64,000 nt of DNA from CAZPBN01 sp964584935 (GTDB lineage Bacteria > Acidobacteriota > Aminicenantia > Aminicenantales > Aminicenantaceae). Shown here piece after piece: positions 1-8,649 of the stretch. The notes below the pieces were generated by a model. That model made no database searches. It saw only the letters and a program-made list of their open reading frames with translations, and was not told where the DNA came from. The DNA is taken from contig CAZPBN010000004.1 of assembly GCA_964584935.1 (NCBI GenBank), positions 62,001-126,000 on the forward strand, in the 5' to 3' direction. The position numbers were made by a program, and so were the translations under genes. Positions within the stretch are counted from its first letter, which is position 1. Each line of letters opens with the position of its first letter.

Positions 1-1233
1 TATCTTTTTATCATTTTTTATTCCATCGCCAATATCAAAAATAATCTCATTAAGCTTTATTCCCATAGGAACTTCAACAAGACCGGTGTTTTTAATCATT
101 CCCACTAATGAAAAAATTTTTGTTCCTTTGCTTTTTTTGGTCCCTATATTGGAGTACCACTCAGAACCTTTATTTATTATCAAAGGTACATTCGCCCAAG
201 TTTCCACATTGTTAATATTTGTAGGTTTACCCCATAATCCACTCTCTGCAGGAAAAGGAGGCCGTTGTCTCGGAAAAGCTCTCCGTCCCTCAATCGAAGC
301 CATCAAAGAGGTTTCCTCTCCGGAAACAAAAGCTCCAGCTCCCTCTACCACCTGAATATTGAATTCAAATTCAGAACCCACAATTGATTTTCCTAAAAAT
401 CCATATTTTCTTGCTTGTTCAAGAGCCAAAGATATATGCTTCACTGCAAGAGGATATTCCATCCGAACATAAATGAAACCTTCTGAAGCACCTATAGCAT
501 AGGCGCCTATAATCATCCCTTCTATGATACTATGAGGATTTCCCTCAAGCAGACTGCGGTCCATATATGCTCCCGGATCTCCTTCATCAGCATTGCAGAT
601 AATATATTTAATCTCAGAATTTTTGTTCCTGCATATTTCCCATTTTAATCCAGTAGGGAATCCAGCTCCTCCTCTCCCTCGTAATCCTGAATTCTTAATA
701 TCATTGATAACTTCTTCTGAAGTCATATTGAAAAAAACTTTGGAAAGTGCCTGGTATCCGTCGATGGCAATATAATCAGTAATATCTGTGGGATCAACTT
801 TTAAATTGTTTTCAGTCAGAATTCGCTCTTGCTTTCTGTAAAAGGGAATTTCTTCCTGTTTCTCGATTCTGAGATCTTCTTTTTTATCTTGATAACATAA
901 ATCATAAACAACCTTATCTTTTAATATGGATTGTTCAATGATTGTTGGTACATTTTTGGGCTCTAGGTTTTTATAGAATATTGCTTCCGGATAAATGATA
1001 ACATTGGGTTCTAATTCGCAAAAACCATGACAACCCGTAATTTTAATTGAAACCTTTTCACTGAGGTTCCTTTTCTCTATCTCCGATTCAAATGCTTCAA
1101 TGATTTTTTTAGAACCTCTTGCCTGCCCACAAGTTCCCGAAGATATCACTATCATTTTTTTATCCGGGGAATCCCGGGAAAGAATTTCTTTTTTCAATTC
1201 ATTCAATTGGTCTGGATAAGTTATTTTTTCCAT
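1..1233 (-). CDS. nuoF: NADH-binding oxidoreductase subunit F (NuoF/HydB type), 3' end beyond window
   Basis: FMN- and NADH-binding subunit of a complex I-like or electron-bifurcating NAD-linked enzyme. Read from the ATG at 1233, the frame is open for all 411 codons to the window edge, so the C-terminus, including the usual 4Fe-4S motif, is missing. The N-terminal ~110 residues are a thioredoxin-like 2Fe-2S domain with GTCG and GCHGFCE. The flavin/NADH core follows, with GLRGRGGAGFPTGLKW and NADEGDPGAY. The expected GAYxCGEET is GAFVSGEET here. It lies 16 bp downstream of the NuoE-type gene and is clearly co-transcribed with it. Whether the complex is a hydrogenase, formate dehydrogenase or other enzyme depends on genes outside the window. 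Confidence 0.93.
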   Translation of the reverse strand, partial: MEKITYPDQLNELKKEILSRDSPDKKMIVISSGTCGQARGSKKIIEAFESEIEKRNLSEKVSIKITGCHGFCELEPNVIIYPEAIFYKNLEPKNVPTIIEQSILKDKVVYDLCYQDKKEDLRIEKQEEIPFYRKQERILTENNLKVDPTDITDYIAIDGYQALSKVFFNMTSEEVINDIKNSGLRGRGGAGFPTGLKWEICRNKNSEIKYIICNADEGDPGAYMDRSLLEGNPHSIIEGMIIGAYAIGASEGFIYVRMEYPLAVKHISLALEQARKYGFLGKSIVGSEFEFNIQVVEGAGAFVSGEETSLMASIEGRRAFPRQRPPFPAESGLWGKPTNINNVETWANVPLIINKGSEWYSNIGTKKSKGTKIFSLVGMIKNTGLVEVPMGIKLNEIIFDIGDGIKNDKKI

Positions 1234-1249
1234 TTCTTTCTATTATTGA

Positions 1250-1693
1250 TCACCTATGCTCATTTATAATTTTATCCACTTTGTTGATGTCAACATGAGA
1301 ATAGTATTCATCATTGACAACAACAACCGGTCCGATCGCACAACAACCCAGGCAATTCACTGTTTCAAGTGTAAATTTCTTATCAGGAGTTGTTTGATCA
1401 ACCTTTATGTCTAATTCTCTCTCCATTTCTTCCACAATATGAGGTGCTCCCCGAACGTGACAGGCTGTTCCCATGCACACTTTGACAATGTTTTTTCCTC
1501 TTGGTTCCAAATTAAATGCATTATAAAAAGTAAGGACTCCAAATATCTCACTCTCTGATATCTGGAGATGTTTTGAAATAGTGGAAACACTTTCAGGAGG
1601 AATATACCCGTACTTCAACTGAACTTTATGAAGGATATGAATCAATTCCTTTTGTTCACCAGTAAACTCATCGAGAATTTCTTTCATACTCAT
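1250..1693 (-). CDS. nuoE: 2Fe-2S NADH-oxidoreductase subunit E (NuoE/HydC type)
   Basis: Small thioredoxin-fold subunit that carries a 2Fe-2S cluster and docks onto the F subunit. The 147-residue length fits the family. The four cysteine ligands are visible as CMGTAC, then CLGCC about 40 residues later. Two ATGs compete for the start: the first (1693) has AAGGAG only 3 nt away, the second (1687) has it 9 nt away, so the shorter form may be the real one. It sits between the alanine-dehydrogenase-like gene (16 bp upstream) and the F subunit (16 bp downstream), which indicates one transcript. Confidence 0.93.
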   Translation of the reverse strand: MSMKEILDEFTGEQKELIHILHKVQLKYGYIPPESVSTISKHLQISESEIFGVLTFYNAFNLEPRGKNIVKVCMGTACHVRGAPHIVEEMERELDIKVDQTTPDKKFTLETVNCLGCCAIGPVVVVNDEYYSHVDINKVDKIINEHR

Positions 1694-1709
1694 TCACTCC
1701 TTATCTCCA

Positions 1710-2816
1710 TCAAACGATTTCTTTATATTCCAAGTTAAACCTCTCTCCAATTTTCCTTTTTGATATCATACCTTTATAAACATATACTCCTTGTGCCAGG
1801 GATTTTTCAGATTTAAGTACTTTTTCTATACCGATTTCCCCGATTCTCAACAAGTAAGGAGTAACTAAATTAGCCAAAACTTTTGTGGAAGTCCGGCTAA
1901 CTCCTGATGTGATATTAGGAACGCAATAATGAATGATTCCTTCCTCAGTATAGACAGGATGTTCAAGAGTTGTCAGGCGGCTGGTTTCTATACATCCTCC
2001 TTGGTCAATAGATAAATCGATAATAATAGACCCTTTTTTCATAGTTTTAACCATATCCCTGGTTACCATAACCGGAGCCCGTTCTCCGGGGCGAAGGACA
2101 GCTCCAATCAGAATATCTGCCACTTTTGTCATTCTTGCTATATTGTATTTACTGGCTATCAAAGTTATCAATCTGCCAGAAGTCAACTCTTCCAGATTTC
2201 TTAATCTATTCATATAACGCCCCAATGCAATGGTATGGGCTCCTGCTCCAATTAAGGCTTTTATCGAACTCCTTGCTAAAACTCCACTTCCAATGATAAC
2301 GGCAGTAGCAGGAGGCACACTGACAACTCCACCAATGACCAATCCTCTTCCTCCATGAACTGTTTGAAGATAATGACCGGATATCACATGACACATCTGA
2401 CCGGCAATTTCACTCAAACTCTCAATAAAAGGAAGTTCATTGTTTTCTTGCTGGATAATCTCATAGCCTATGATAGAAACTTTTTTCTTTAAAAGTTTTT
2501 TCACAATATCTTTTTTGGCGACAACAAGATGATGAAATCCAAATAAAACCTGGCTTTCTCTCACAAAGTTGCATTCCTCTTCATTGAGAGGAGAAATATT
2601 AAGCACAATATCAGAGCGTCCAAAAACCTCCTCTTTTGTGAATACTATTTTTGCTCCTTGATTTGAATACTCTTCGTTAGAATATCCTGACTTCAATCCT
2701 GCTCCCGCTTGAATATAAACGGTGTTATTCCTTTCGGTTAATATGGAAACACAGCTTGGGGATAATCCGACCCTGTTCTCAATTTTACTGCTCTCATTTA
2801 TAACACCTATATTCAT
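1710..2816 (-). CDS. Alanine dehydrogenase/transhydrogenase-alpha family protein with altered active site
   Basis: Member of the AlaDH/PNT family (368 aa, normal AlaDH length). R15 (ENRVGLSP), H96 (LFGFHHL) and D271 (SIDQGGC) occupy the places of the alanine dehydrogenase residues R15, H96 and D270. The substrate lysine K75, normally in a VKEPL motif, is absent: the local sequence is NISPL. The dinucleotide loop reads GSGVLA where AlaDH has GxGxxG. Start has AGGAGG 5 nt upstream. It is the first gene of a tight operon with the E and F subunits, so a role in feeding or modulating that NADH module is plausible. Classical alanine oxidation should not be assumed. Confidence 0.8.
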   Translation of the reverse strand: MNIGVINESSKIENRVGLSPSCVSILTERNNTVYIQAGAGLKSGYSNEEYSNQGAKIVFTKEEVFGRSDIVLNISPLNEEECNFVRESQVLFGFHHLVVAKKDIVKKLLKKKVSIIGYEIIQQENNELPFIESLSEIAGQMCHVISGHYLQTVHGGRGLVIGGVVSVPPATAVIIGSGVLARSSIKALIGAGAHTIALGRYMNRLRNLEELTSGRLITLIASKYNIARMTKVADILIGAVLRPGERAPVMVTRDMVKTMKKGSIIIDLSIDQGGCIETSRLTTLEHPVYTEEGIIHYCVPNITSGVSRTSTKVLANLVTPYLLRIGEIGIEKVLKSEKSLAQGVYVYKGMISKRKIGERFNLEYKEIV

Positions 2817-2914
2817 GTTCGCCTCCTAAATAATAAGGGCACAAATGATAACAAATATAAAGATATATGACAATAAAAATCAGGGAAACAATTTTTATTC
2901 TTTTAGAATCCGTG

Positions 2915-3886
2915 CTAAACGAAGATCTTATAGCTCATAAACAAATAAACCAAGTATAACAATAATAGAATGATTCCATTTGTTTTTGTCAAACGGCAGC
3001 CTATAATCATGCTCCCAAGCATAACAGCAACGATAATAATCATAAAAGGAAAAATAAAGTGGATGATATTCAACTCAACAGTAATAGGATTGGCAATTGC
3101 AGAAGCCCCGATAATCCACAAAACATTCAACACATCGGCTCCAATAATATCCCCCACTGCAATTTCACCTTCCCCTTTTAGAGCGGCTGTGATACAGGTG
3201 CTCACTTCTGGAAGAGAGGTGCCTAAAGCAATGATTGTGGAACCAATCAATGTTTTAGAAAGGGAAAAATGATCACAGACATTAATTGTCGTCCAGTGAA
3301 CCAAACGACTGCTAATAATGATTCCAATAAATCCAAATAGAAATAGTTTTATGTGTTTTCGAACCATTGCTTTTTTTTGCAAATGATTAATCTTGTATTT
3401 TTCGGCTTTTTCTGATTCCAAATCATTTCTTTTTTTCTGGCTTTTTATTATAACCACAAAATAAAGGATCAATATAAAAATAAAAATGACTCCTTCAAGC
3501 CGTCCGATTGTCCCGTTTCTGGCAAGAATATAGGCAAAAACATCAACGGACAAAAGAAAAAGCCCTATAATCTTTATCAAACGGCAATTCACTATTATGA
3601 CAGTCGGTGAAAGAATTGCTGCCAGAGCCAATGCCACTCCATCATCGATAATGACCGATCCCACGGCATTCCCAAGAGCTATTTCTGAATCACCCAGAAT
3701 CGCGGAGATGACGGAAACACCAAACTCCGGTGCCGTGGTCGCCAGTCCAACCAGAACGATCCCCACGATCATCTTTGGAATATCAAATATGTTGGCAATT
3801 CCAATAGCTCCCTTTAAAAAATAATCAGCGAATTTAAAGAGAGCTACAAATCCGATGGCGATCAGTAAAAAATTGATATAAATCAT
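2915..3886 (-). CDS. Calcium/sodium antiporter (CaCA family, YrbG-like)
   Basis: Inner-membrane K+-independent Na+/Ca2+ exchanger of the CaCA superfamily, 323 aa. About ten hydrophobic segments are arranged as two inverted halves. Each half carries an alpha-repeat: GLATTAPEFGVSV near residue 50 and GTSLPEVSTCITAAL near residue 220, with the acidic ion-binding Glu in each. The second repeat is followed by GDIIGADVLN, also typical. A cytoplasmic charged loop near residues 145-175 separates the halves. It stands alone, 98 bp upstream (on this strand) of the AlaDH-like operon, and may be independently transcribed. Confidence 0.93.
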   Translation of the reverse strand: MIYINFLLIAIGFVALFKFADYFLKGAIGIANIFDIPKMIVGIVLVGLATTAPEFGVSVISAILGDSEIALGNAVGSVIIDDGVALALAAILSPTVIIVNCRLIKIIGLFLLSVDVFAYILARNGTIGRLEGVIFIFILILYFVVIIKSQKKRNDLESEKAEKYKINHLQKKAMVRKHIKLFLFGFIGIIISSRLVHWTTINVCDHFSLSKTLIGSTIIALGTSLPEVSTCITAALKGEGEIAVGDIIGADVLNVLWIIGASAIANPITVELNIIHFIFPFMIIIVAVMLGSMIIGCRLTKTNGIILLLLYLVYLFMSYKIFV

Positions 3887-4075
3887 TTTCCTTCATTCAC
3901 AATTAATATCCAATAAAATGTCTGAACCATCTACAAAAATCAATGGCAGGATTATTTGTGTCGATGTTATGCAACTTTTTATCTTTTTCTATCAAACAAT
4001 AAAACTTCAATAAATCATTTCTCTTTATTCTATATATAAATTCAACTCTTGAACGAATGATGAATACGATTTTCC

Positions 4076-5704
4076 TCATGAAGGATAAAGGATTTTTCCA
4101 TCAAAAATTGTCATATTCACCTTGATCCCGGCTATTTCTCTAAGGGGGGCTTCAAACACATTCTTCGAAAGAACAGCAATGTCTGCCAGTTTACCTGGTT
4201 CTATGGATCCTTTCACATTCTCAGAGTATTCCGTGTAAGCCCCATTGATCGTATAAGCTCTCAGAGCATCTTCCAGAGATATTTTTTCCTCTGGTATCCA
4301 TCCCTGGGAATGAGAGCCTCCCTTGGTCTGCCTGGTAACCGCAGTTTGTATTCCTTCCAGAGGATTCAAAGGCACCACCGGCCAATCCGTTCCAAATGCC
4401 AGTTTCACTCCATTATTTATCAGGGATTTTAAAGCATAGGTATATCGGCTCCTCCTCTTCCCAATTTTATTTTCTGCCCAACTCCCATCAAATGCAAGAT
4501 GATAGGGCTGGACAGAGGCGATGACATTGAGATCTGAAAATCTTTGGATATCTTCCGGTATAATATGCTGAGCATGCTCTATACGCCACCTCCTGTCATA
4601 CTTTTGGTTTTTTGAGTTTGCCTTTTCAAACATATCAAGAACCATATGATTGGCCCTGTCTCCAATGGCATGAATTGCCACCTGAACCTGATTTCTGTCT
4701 GCGGTGACAATGCGGTCTTCCATTGTTCCCTCAGGAAACATCTGCTGGCTAAAAATTCCCTTGTTTGCGGAATCATCCTCATACGGCTCAAAAAACAACG
4801 CAGTGGAAGAACCTAACGATCCATCAATAAATCCTTTCAATCCTCCAATTTTAATAAATTTATTTCCAAAAGGAGTCTTTATTTTAAGTTTCGAAAAAAG
4901 TTCCGATTCTATAATTGGAAGGTAAATCATAATCCGGACATCGAGTTTGTTTTTCTTTAAAAGTTCCTGATAAACAGGCAAATTTGATGAATATTCCATG
5001 TCGTGCAGAGAAGTCACTCCCACCTCAGCTGCATATTTTTGAGCTTTTTCAACCGCCAGCATTTTATCATTCATAGAAGGTTCAGGAATATTCTTCATCA
5101 CAAGTTCCATGGCTGAATCTTTTAAGATTCCTGTCGGTTCCCCTGTGGTTTTATCCTTCTGTATCTCCCCTCCTGGAGGGGATGGCGTATCTTTGGTGAT
5201 ATCTGCCATCTTTAACGCCCGGTTGTTAGCCAAAATCATGTGTTGATCATGGCGGGTCAAACAAACTGGATTTTGAGATGAAATTCCATCAATCCACTCT
5301 TTATGCGGAAGCTCAGGCACATCAAAATTTTGTTCATTCCAATTCCCGTTGAGAATCCATTTCCCTTGGGCAGCTTTACTAATACTTTTCTTTACAGTGG
5401 AAACAAACTCTTGGCGGGAGGCTGCCTTTCTGAGGTTAACATTGCTCAGTGATAACGCTCCCTCAATAAAATGAGTGTGGCAGTCTATAAATCCGGGGAG
5501 AACGGATTCTCCCTTCAATTCAATCAGTGTTGTTTCCTTGTTCTTTTTTTTGATGATTTCTCTGGATGAACCGACAGCTATAATTTTATCTCCTTTGACT
5601 GCCAGAGCCTCTGCCCGCGGATGTTTTTTGTCTGCTGTCCACACTGTTCCGTTCAGAATGATCAGATCAGCCATATCTTTATCCATATTTTTATTTATTG
5701 CCAT
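4076..5704 (-). CDS. Amidohydrolase (YtcJ/NfdA-like, amidohydrolase_3)
   Basis: Metal-dependent amidohydrolase of the YtcJ-like branch, 542 aa. It opens with the typical beta-sandwich strand ADLIILNGTVWTAD. The HxH metal motif (DCHTH) is near residue 77, conserved Gly/Ser-rich LKGFIDGSLGSST near residue 290, a downstream RIEHAQH histidine motif and the FGTDWPV aspartate motif near residue 440. The C-terminus returns to the sandwich domain (GKLADIAVLS). Family members hydrolyse N-formyl or N-acyl amides or cyclic imides; the substrate cannot be read from sequence. No signal peptide. Three near-terminal ATGs and no strong ribosome site make the exact start uncertain by up to 10 codons. Confidence 0.92.
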   Translation of the reverse strand: MAINKNMDKDMADLIILNGTVWTADKKHPRAEALAVKGDKIIAVGSSREIIKKKNKETTLIELKGESVLPGFIDCHTHFIEGALSLSNVNLRKAASRQEFVSTVKKSISKAAQGKWILNGNWNEQNFDVPELPHKEWIDGISSQNPVCLTRHDQHMILANNRALKMADITKDTPSPPGGEIQKDKTTGEPTGILKDSAMELVMKNIPEPSMNDKMLAVEKAQKYAAEVGVTSLHDMEYSSNLPVYQELLKKNKLDVRIMIYLPIIESELFSKLKIKTPFGNKFIKIGGLKGFIDGSLGSSTALFFEPYEDDSANKGIFSQQMFPEGTMEDRIVTADRNQVQVAIHAIGDRANHMVLDMFEKANSKNQKYDRRWRIEHAQHIIPEDIQRFSDLNVIASVQPYHLAFDGSWAENKIGKRRSRYTYALKSLINNGVKLAFGTDWPVVPLNPLEGIQTAVTRQTKGGSHSQGWIPEEKISLEDALRAYTINGAYTEYSENVKGSIEPGKLADIAVLSKNVFEAPLREIAGIKVNMTIFDGKILYPS

Positions 5705-5754
5705 TAGTTTATATCTATTTGCTCCCTATTTCCAGAGTTAATACTTTTTTCGTC

Positions 5755-5892
5755 TCAATCGATGCTTATTTTTTGAAAATCTTCAGGGATGATCACCTTC
5801 CCCCTGAAATTTCTTTTGATCTCCTCTTCAATTTCTGACATAAGGTAATCAATTTCCCCAAAAAAATGACATGGAATTAAATTCTTGACCCC
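5755..5892 (-). pseudogene. Displaced C-terminus of the adjacent MBL-fold hydrolase (one-base frameshift)
   Basis: The upstream MBL-fold gene reads ...SSESGSRI and stops at 5877. In the next frame the sequence continues without interruption as ESGVKNLIPCHFFGEIDY and about 30 more codons to a stop at 5755-5757. VKNLIPCHFF matches the last strand of RNase Z-like proteins, which carries the final histidine. The two frames join at a run of four C on the + strand (5889-5892); one additional base would restore a 259-residue protein. Either the gene is broken or the run was miscounted in assembly. Confidence 0.75.
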
Positions 5893-6533
5893 GATTCTGA
5901 GGATAGTCTTCCTAATTCTAAGGAACTGGTGTGCATGGAAGAAAGTGAAGGATATATTTCAAAAAAACGGGACGGAGCACTGCAATCATGAATCAAATAA
6001 TCCACTGAAGGATTTTCCTTGAAAAGGAGGGGAGCAGACGGAGTGTCTCCTGAATAAAGAAGTTCTATTTTTTTATCTGTGAATTGATATTTATAAGCAA
6101 GAGAGGAAGCCGTGTGTTTGATATTAAAAGTCTGGCATCTTAGGGACTGGTTTATTTCAAAATTTTCTCCCGGATTCAAGGGAATGAACTCAATATTCAC
6201 TTTGACTTTTTTTTCTCTGAGTTTAAAAAGATCAAGAAGAGACTTGCAAAATTTTATTGTTTCCCCGGAGCCGTAAATAAAAACTGTGAATTCATGAAGC
6301 ATCATACTGTGAATAAAGGAAGGAAGCCCATAAATATGATCGGGATGAGTGTGAGTGACAAAAATTCGATTCACTTTTTCCGGGTCATAATTGAGTTTTT
6401 TTATTTTTTGTATGACACTTCCCGGACAGTCCATAAGAATCAAGGTTTCATCACAATTGATGATAAAAGAACAGTTGTCTCTTTCCGGTGAGGAAACAGA
6501 TCCTCCTGTTCCCAAAAAAGCCAGTTCTTTCAT
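5877..6533 (-). CDS. MBL-fold metallo-hydrolase, RNase Z-like, frameshifted near its 3' end
   Basis: Metallo-beta-lactamase-fold hydrolase of the RNase Z/ElaC-like type. The N-terminal strand is LAFLGTGGSVSSPERDN, the zinc motif THTHPDH lies near residue 63, and SGDTPSAP near residue 165 gives the bridging Asp. The annotated frame ends after 218 residues at GSRI, cutting off the last zinc histidine region, which is found intact in the adjacent frame (5755-5892). If the frameshift is real the protein has probably lost activity; if it is an assembly error the gene is a normal 259-aa hydrolase. Its start lies 5 nt after the stop of an apparent gene remnant upstream. Confidence 0.85.
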   Translation of the reverse strand: MKELAFLGTGGSVSSPERDNCSFIINCDETLILMDCPGSVIQKIKKLNYDPEKVNRIFVTHTHPDHIYGLPSFIHSMMLHEFTVFIYGSGETIKFCKSLLDLFKLREKKVKVNIEFIPLNPGENFEINQSLRCQTFNIKHTASSLAYKYQFTDKKIELLYSGDTPSAPLLFKENPSVDYLIHDCSAPSRFFEIYPSLSSMHTSSLELGRLSSESGSRI

Positions 6534-6538
6534 TTTTC

Positions 6539-6656
6539 TTACTCTGTTTCTTTATAAATAAATCCCCTGACGAAATCAACCCATTCCTTATCGGATTTCA
6601 ATAATTCTTCAGGTAATTTCTGTCCCCAAAAAATCAGACTCTATCCACGATTTGAC
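6539..6656 (-). pseudogene. C-terminal remnant of an unidentified gene upstream of the MBL gene
   Basis: On the - strand a protein-like tail, WGQKLPEELLKSDKEWVDF and ten further residues, ends at a TAA (6539-6541) five bases before the MBL start. This is operon-like spacing. Immediately upstream, in another frame, VKSWIESDF fits as the preceding segment. No start codon or larger reading frame remains because the divergent GHMP kinase promoter and gene begin here. It is probably the 3' stub of a former operon partner. The family is not recognised. Confidence 0.35.
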
Positions 6657-6679
6657 AGTTTATCCTTCCATTCTATAAT
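6652..6679 (+). promoter_or_regulatory. Sigma-70-type promoter of the GHMP kinase gene (leaderless)
   Basis: TTGACA at 6652-6657, 16-bp spacer, TATAAT at 6674-6679: both hexamers match consensus. Only 8 nt separate the -10 box from the ATG at 6688, and there is no Shine-Dalgarno sequence, so the transcript should start at or within a base or two of the start codon. Confidence 0.8.
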
Positions 6680-6687
6680 AAAGAACG

Positions 6688-7776
6688 ATGGAAAAAGGAA
6701 ATATTGTTGTTTCAGCACCGGGAAGGCTATGTCTTCTGGGAGAACACCAGGATTACTTCGGCCTATCCATCATTGCTGCGGCTGTCAATTTAAGAATCCG
6801 TGTATCCGGTAAAAAAAGACAAGATCAGATAATGAGAATCGACCTGCCTGATATCAACCAAAAGGAAGAATTCCCTCTGAATAAGGAACTCCCCTATGAA
6901 AAAAAAAGGGATTACTTGAAAAGCTCTGTCAATATATTAAGAAGGAAAGGAGTCATTTTTTCATCAGGATTCAACTGTCAAATCAGCGGCAACATTCCTA
7001 TCAATTCCGGCTCTGCCAGCTCCTCGGCACTGGTGGTGGCATGGATCAAGTTTTTACTTGAAGCCACCAAAGACAACCGAGCCCAATCCGATGAGAAAAT
7101 TGCTGAACTGGCTTATTCAGCCGAAGTGGCTGAATTCAAAGAACCAGGCGGGAAAATGGACCATTACATTTCTTCTCTGGGTAATATCGTATATATTGAT
7201 TTCAGAAAAGATATCGCTTTAAAAAAATTTAAAAATCCTTTGAAAGAATTTGTCCTGGCAGATTCTCTTCAAAGAAAAGACACCACCGGCATGCTTCACT
7301 ATATAAAAACCAATGTTTATAGAGGTTTAGCTATTCTTCAAAAAAAATTCCCTCATTTTCATTTAAGAAGTCATGCAGGGAAAAACATAATGGCTGAGAT
7401 TGAAAAACTCCCTTCAGTGCCACAAAGACTTTTAAAAGGAACCTTGCTCACCAGAGATATAACCAAGGAAGGATTGGACCTTTTCAACTCAAAAGGTTTT
7501 GACCATGATCATTTTGGTAAACTTTTGCTCAAACAGTATGAAGTGCAGAGAGACCATCTCCAAATTTCAACAGATAAACTCAACAAAATGATTGACCAAT
7601 CTTTGGAAGCCGGTGCTCTGGGAGCCAAAATAAACGGCTCCGGAGCAGGAGGATGCATGTTTGCCTATGCCCCGAACAAGGCAGAAAAAGTCAAAAAAAC
7701 CCTGGAACGGCTGGGAACCAAAGCCACCATCATTCAGGTGGATGATGGAGCTTGCACTATAAGTCATCAGCATTGA
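6688..7776 (+). CDS. GHMP-family sugar kinase (galactokinase-like)
   Basis: ATP-dependent small-molecule kinase, 362 aa. All three GHMP signatures are visible. Motif 1 is GRLCLLGEHQDYFG near residue 12, which resembles the galactokinase GEHTDYNGG signature. The ATP-binding motif 2 is INSGSASSSAL near residue 109. Motif 3 is KINGSGAGGCMFAY near residue 313. The general fold and the galactokinase-like motif 1 point to a sugar or sugar-acid substrate, but the gene stands alone between an MBL hydrolase and efp, so no pathway can be named. It is predicted to be translated from a leaderless transcript. Confidence 0.88.
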   Translation: MEKGNIVVSAPGRLCLLGEHQDYFGLSIIAAAVNLRIRVSGKKRQDQIMRIDLPDINQKEEFPLNKELPYEKKRDYLKSSVNILRRKGVIFSSGFNCQISGNIPINSGSASSSALVVAWIKFLLEATKDNRAQSDEKIAELAYSAEVAEFKEPGGKMDHYISSLGNIVYIDFRKDIALKKFKNPLKEFVLADSLQRKDTTGMLHYIKTNVYRGLAILQKKFPHFHLRSHAGKNIMAEIEKLPSVPQRLLKGTLLTRDITKEGLDLFNSKGFDHDHFGKLLLKQYEVQRDHLQISTDKLNKMIDQSLEAGALGAKINGSGAGGCMFAYAPNKAEKVKKTLERLGTKATIIQVDDGACTISHQH

Positions 7777-7835
7777 CAATCTGAAAATGCTAATCCGTTC
7801 ATAATGTTAATCCCCAATGGAATCATTAATATCTA

Positions 7836-7864
7836 TTGACCTTACCAAGATCATATCCTACAAT
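7836..7864 (+). promoter_or_regulatory. Promoter upstream of efp
   Basis: TTGACC at 7836-7841, 17-bp spacer, TACAAT at 7859-7864. This predicts a leader of roughly 90 nt before the efp start, which has AGGAGG at the usual distance. Confidence 0.7.
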
Positions 7865-7961
7865 CAACTGTAGCTGGAGTTTTAGATAATCATCATTAAA
7901 TTTCCTTATATGACTTCAGCCAATTCACTAACACAATGACAGGACTATTCAGGAGGCGGTC

Positions 7962-8525
7962 ATGATCAATGCCACTCAAATCAGAAAAGGGATGATCATT
8001 AAAGTGGAAGGAGAAATATTTTATGTTCTGGAAGCCACCCATGTCACTCCCGGTAAAGGCCAGGCTCTCATGCAGACGAAGTTACGAAAGATATCCGACC
8101 AGTCCCTTCTCGATTATCGCTTCCGCTCAAAAAACAAAGTTGAAGAAGTGTACGTTGAGCAAAAAGAAATGGAATACTTGTATAAAGACGGGGATAATTA
8201 TATTTTCATGGACTTGGAAAACTATGAACAAATCAGAATTTCCTCCGAAACTTTAGGGGATTCTAAAAAATATCTTCTTCCCAATTCTATGTTCATTATT
8301 GAAAAATTTGAGGGAAAACCGGTCAATGTCTCCCCTCCCCTTACCACTGAACTCAAAGTAACAAAAACCGAACCTTTTTTAAAAGGAGCCACTCAATCTG
8401 CCAGCAGCAAACCAGCGGTTTTAGAAACCGGTATCACCGTGAATGTTCCCCCCTTTATAAAAGAAGGCGATATCATAAAAATAGATACCAGAGAAGATAA
8501 ATATCTTGAGCGCATAACTAAATAA
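7962..8525 (+). CDS. efp: Elongation factor P
   Basis: Translation factor that rescues ribosomes stalled on polyproline. 187 aa, normal length, with the KOW-like domain I, then two OB domains ending in the EF-P signature region ETGITVNVPPFIKEGDIIKIDT. The tip of the domain I loop is PGKGQA, with K32 at the position that is modified (beta-lysyl) in Escherichia coli. No modification enzyme (EpmA/EpmB, EarP or YmfI) is in the window, so modification status is unknown. The ATG follows AGGAGG by 6 nt. Confidence 0.97.
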   Translation: MINATQIRKGMIIKVEGEIFYVLEATHVTPGKGQALMQTKLRKISDQSLLDYRFRSKNKVEEVYVEQKEMEYLYKDGDNYIFMDLENYEQIRISSETLGDSKKYLLPNSMFIIEKFEGKPVNVSPPLTTELKVTKTEPFLKGATQSASSKPAVLETGITVNVPPFIKEGDIIKIDTREDKYLERITK

Positions 8526-8649
8526 AGGAATTTCCCTCCGGATCGAATTGTTTTCTTATTTAAAAGCTGACACCGCATAGAGCGTTTGAGAAAAACATTG
8601 CCTCCATCCCTTCTCCAACCCATTAACCTCTTTATTTCTTTTTTGTCCC

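Noticed and set aside
8393..8623. 76-codon - strand ORF over the efp 3' end
   Set aside because: Antisense to conserved efp codons; no ribosome site.
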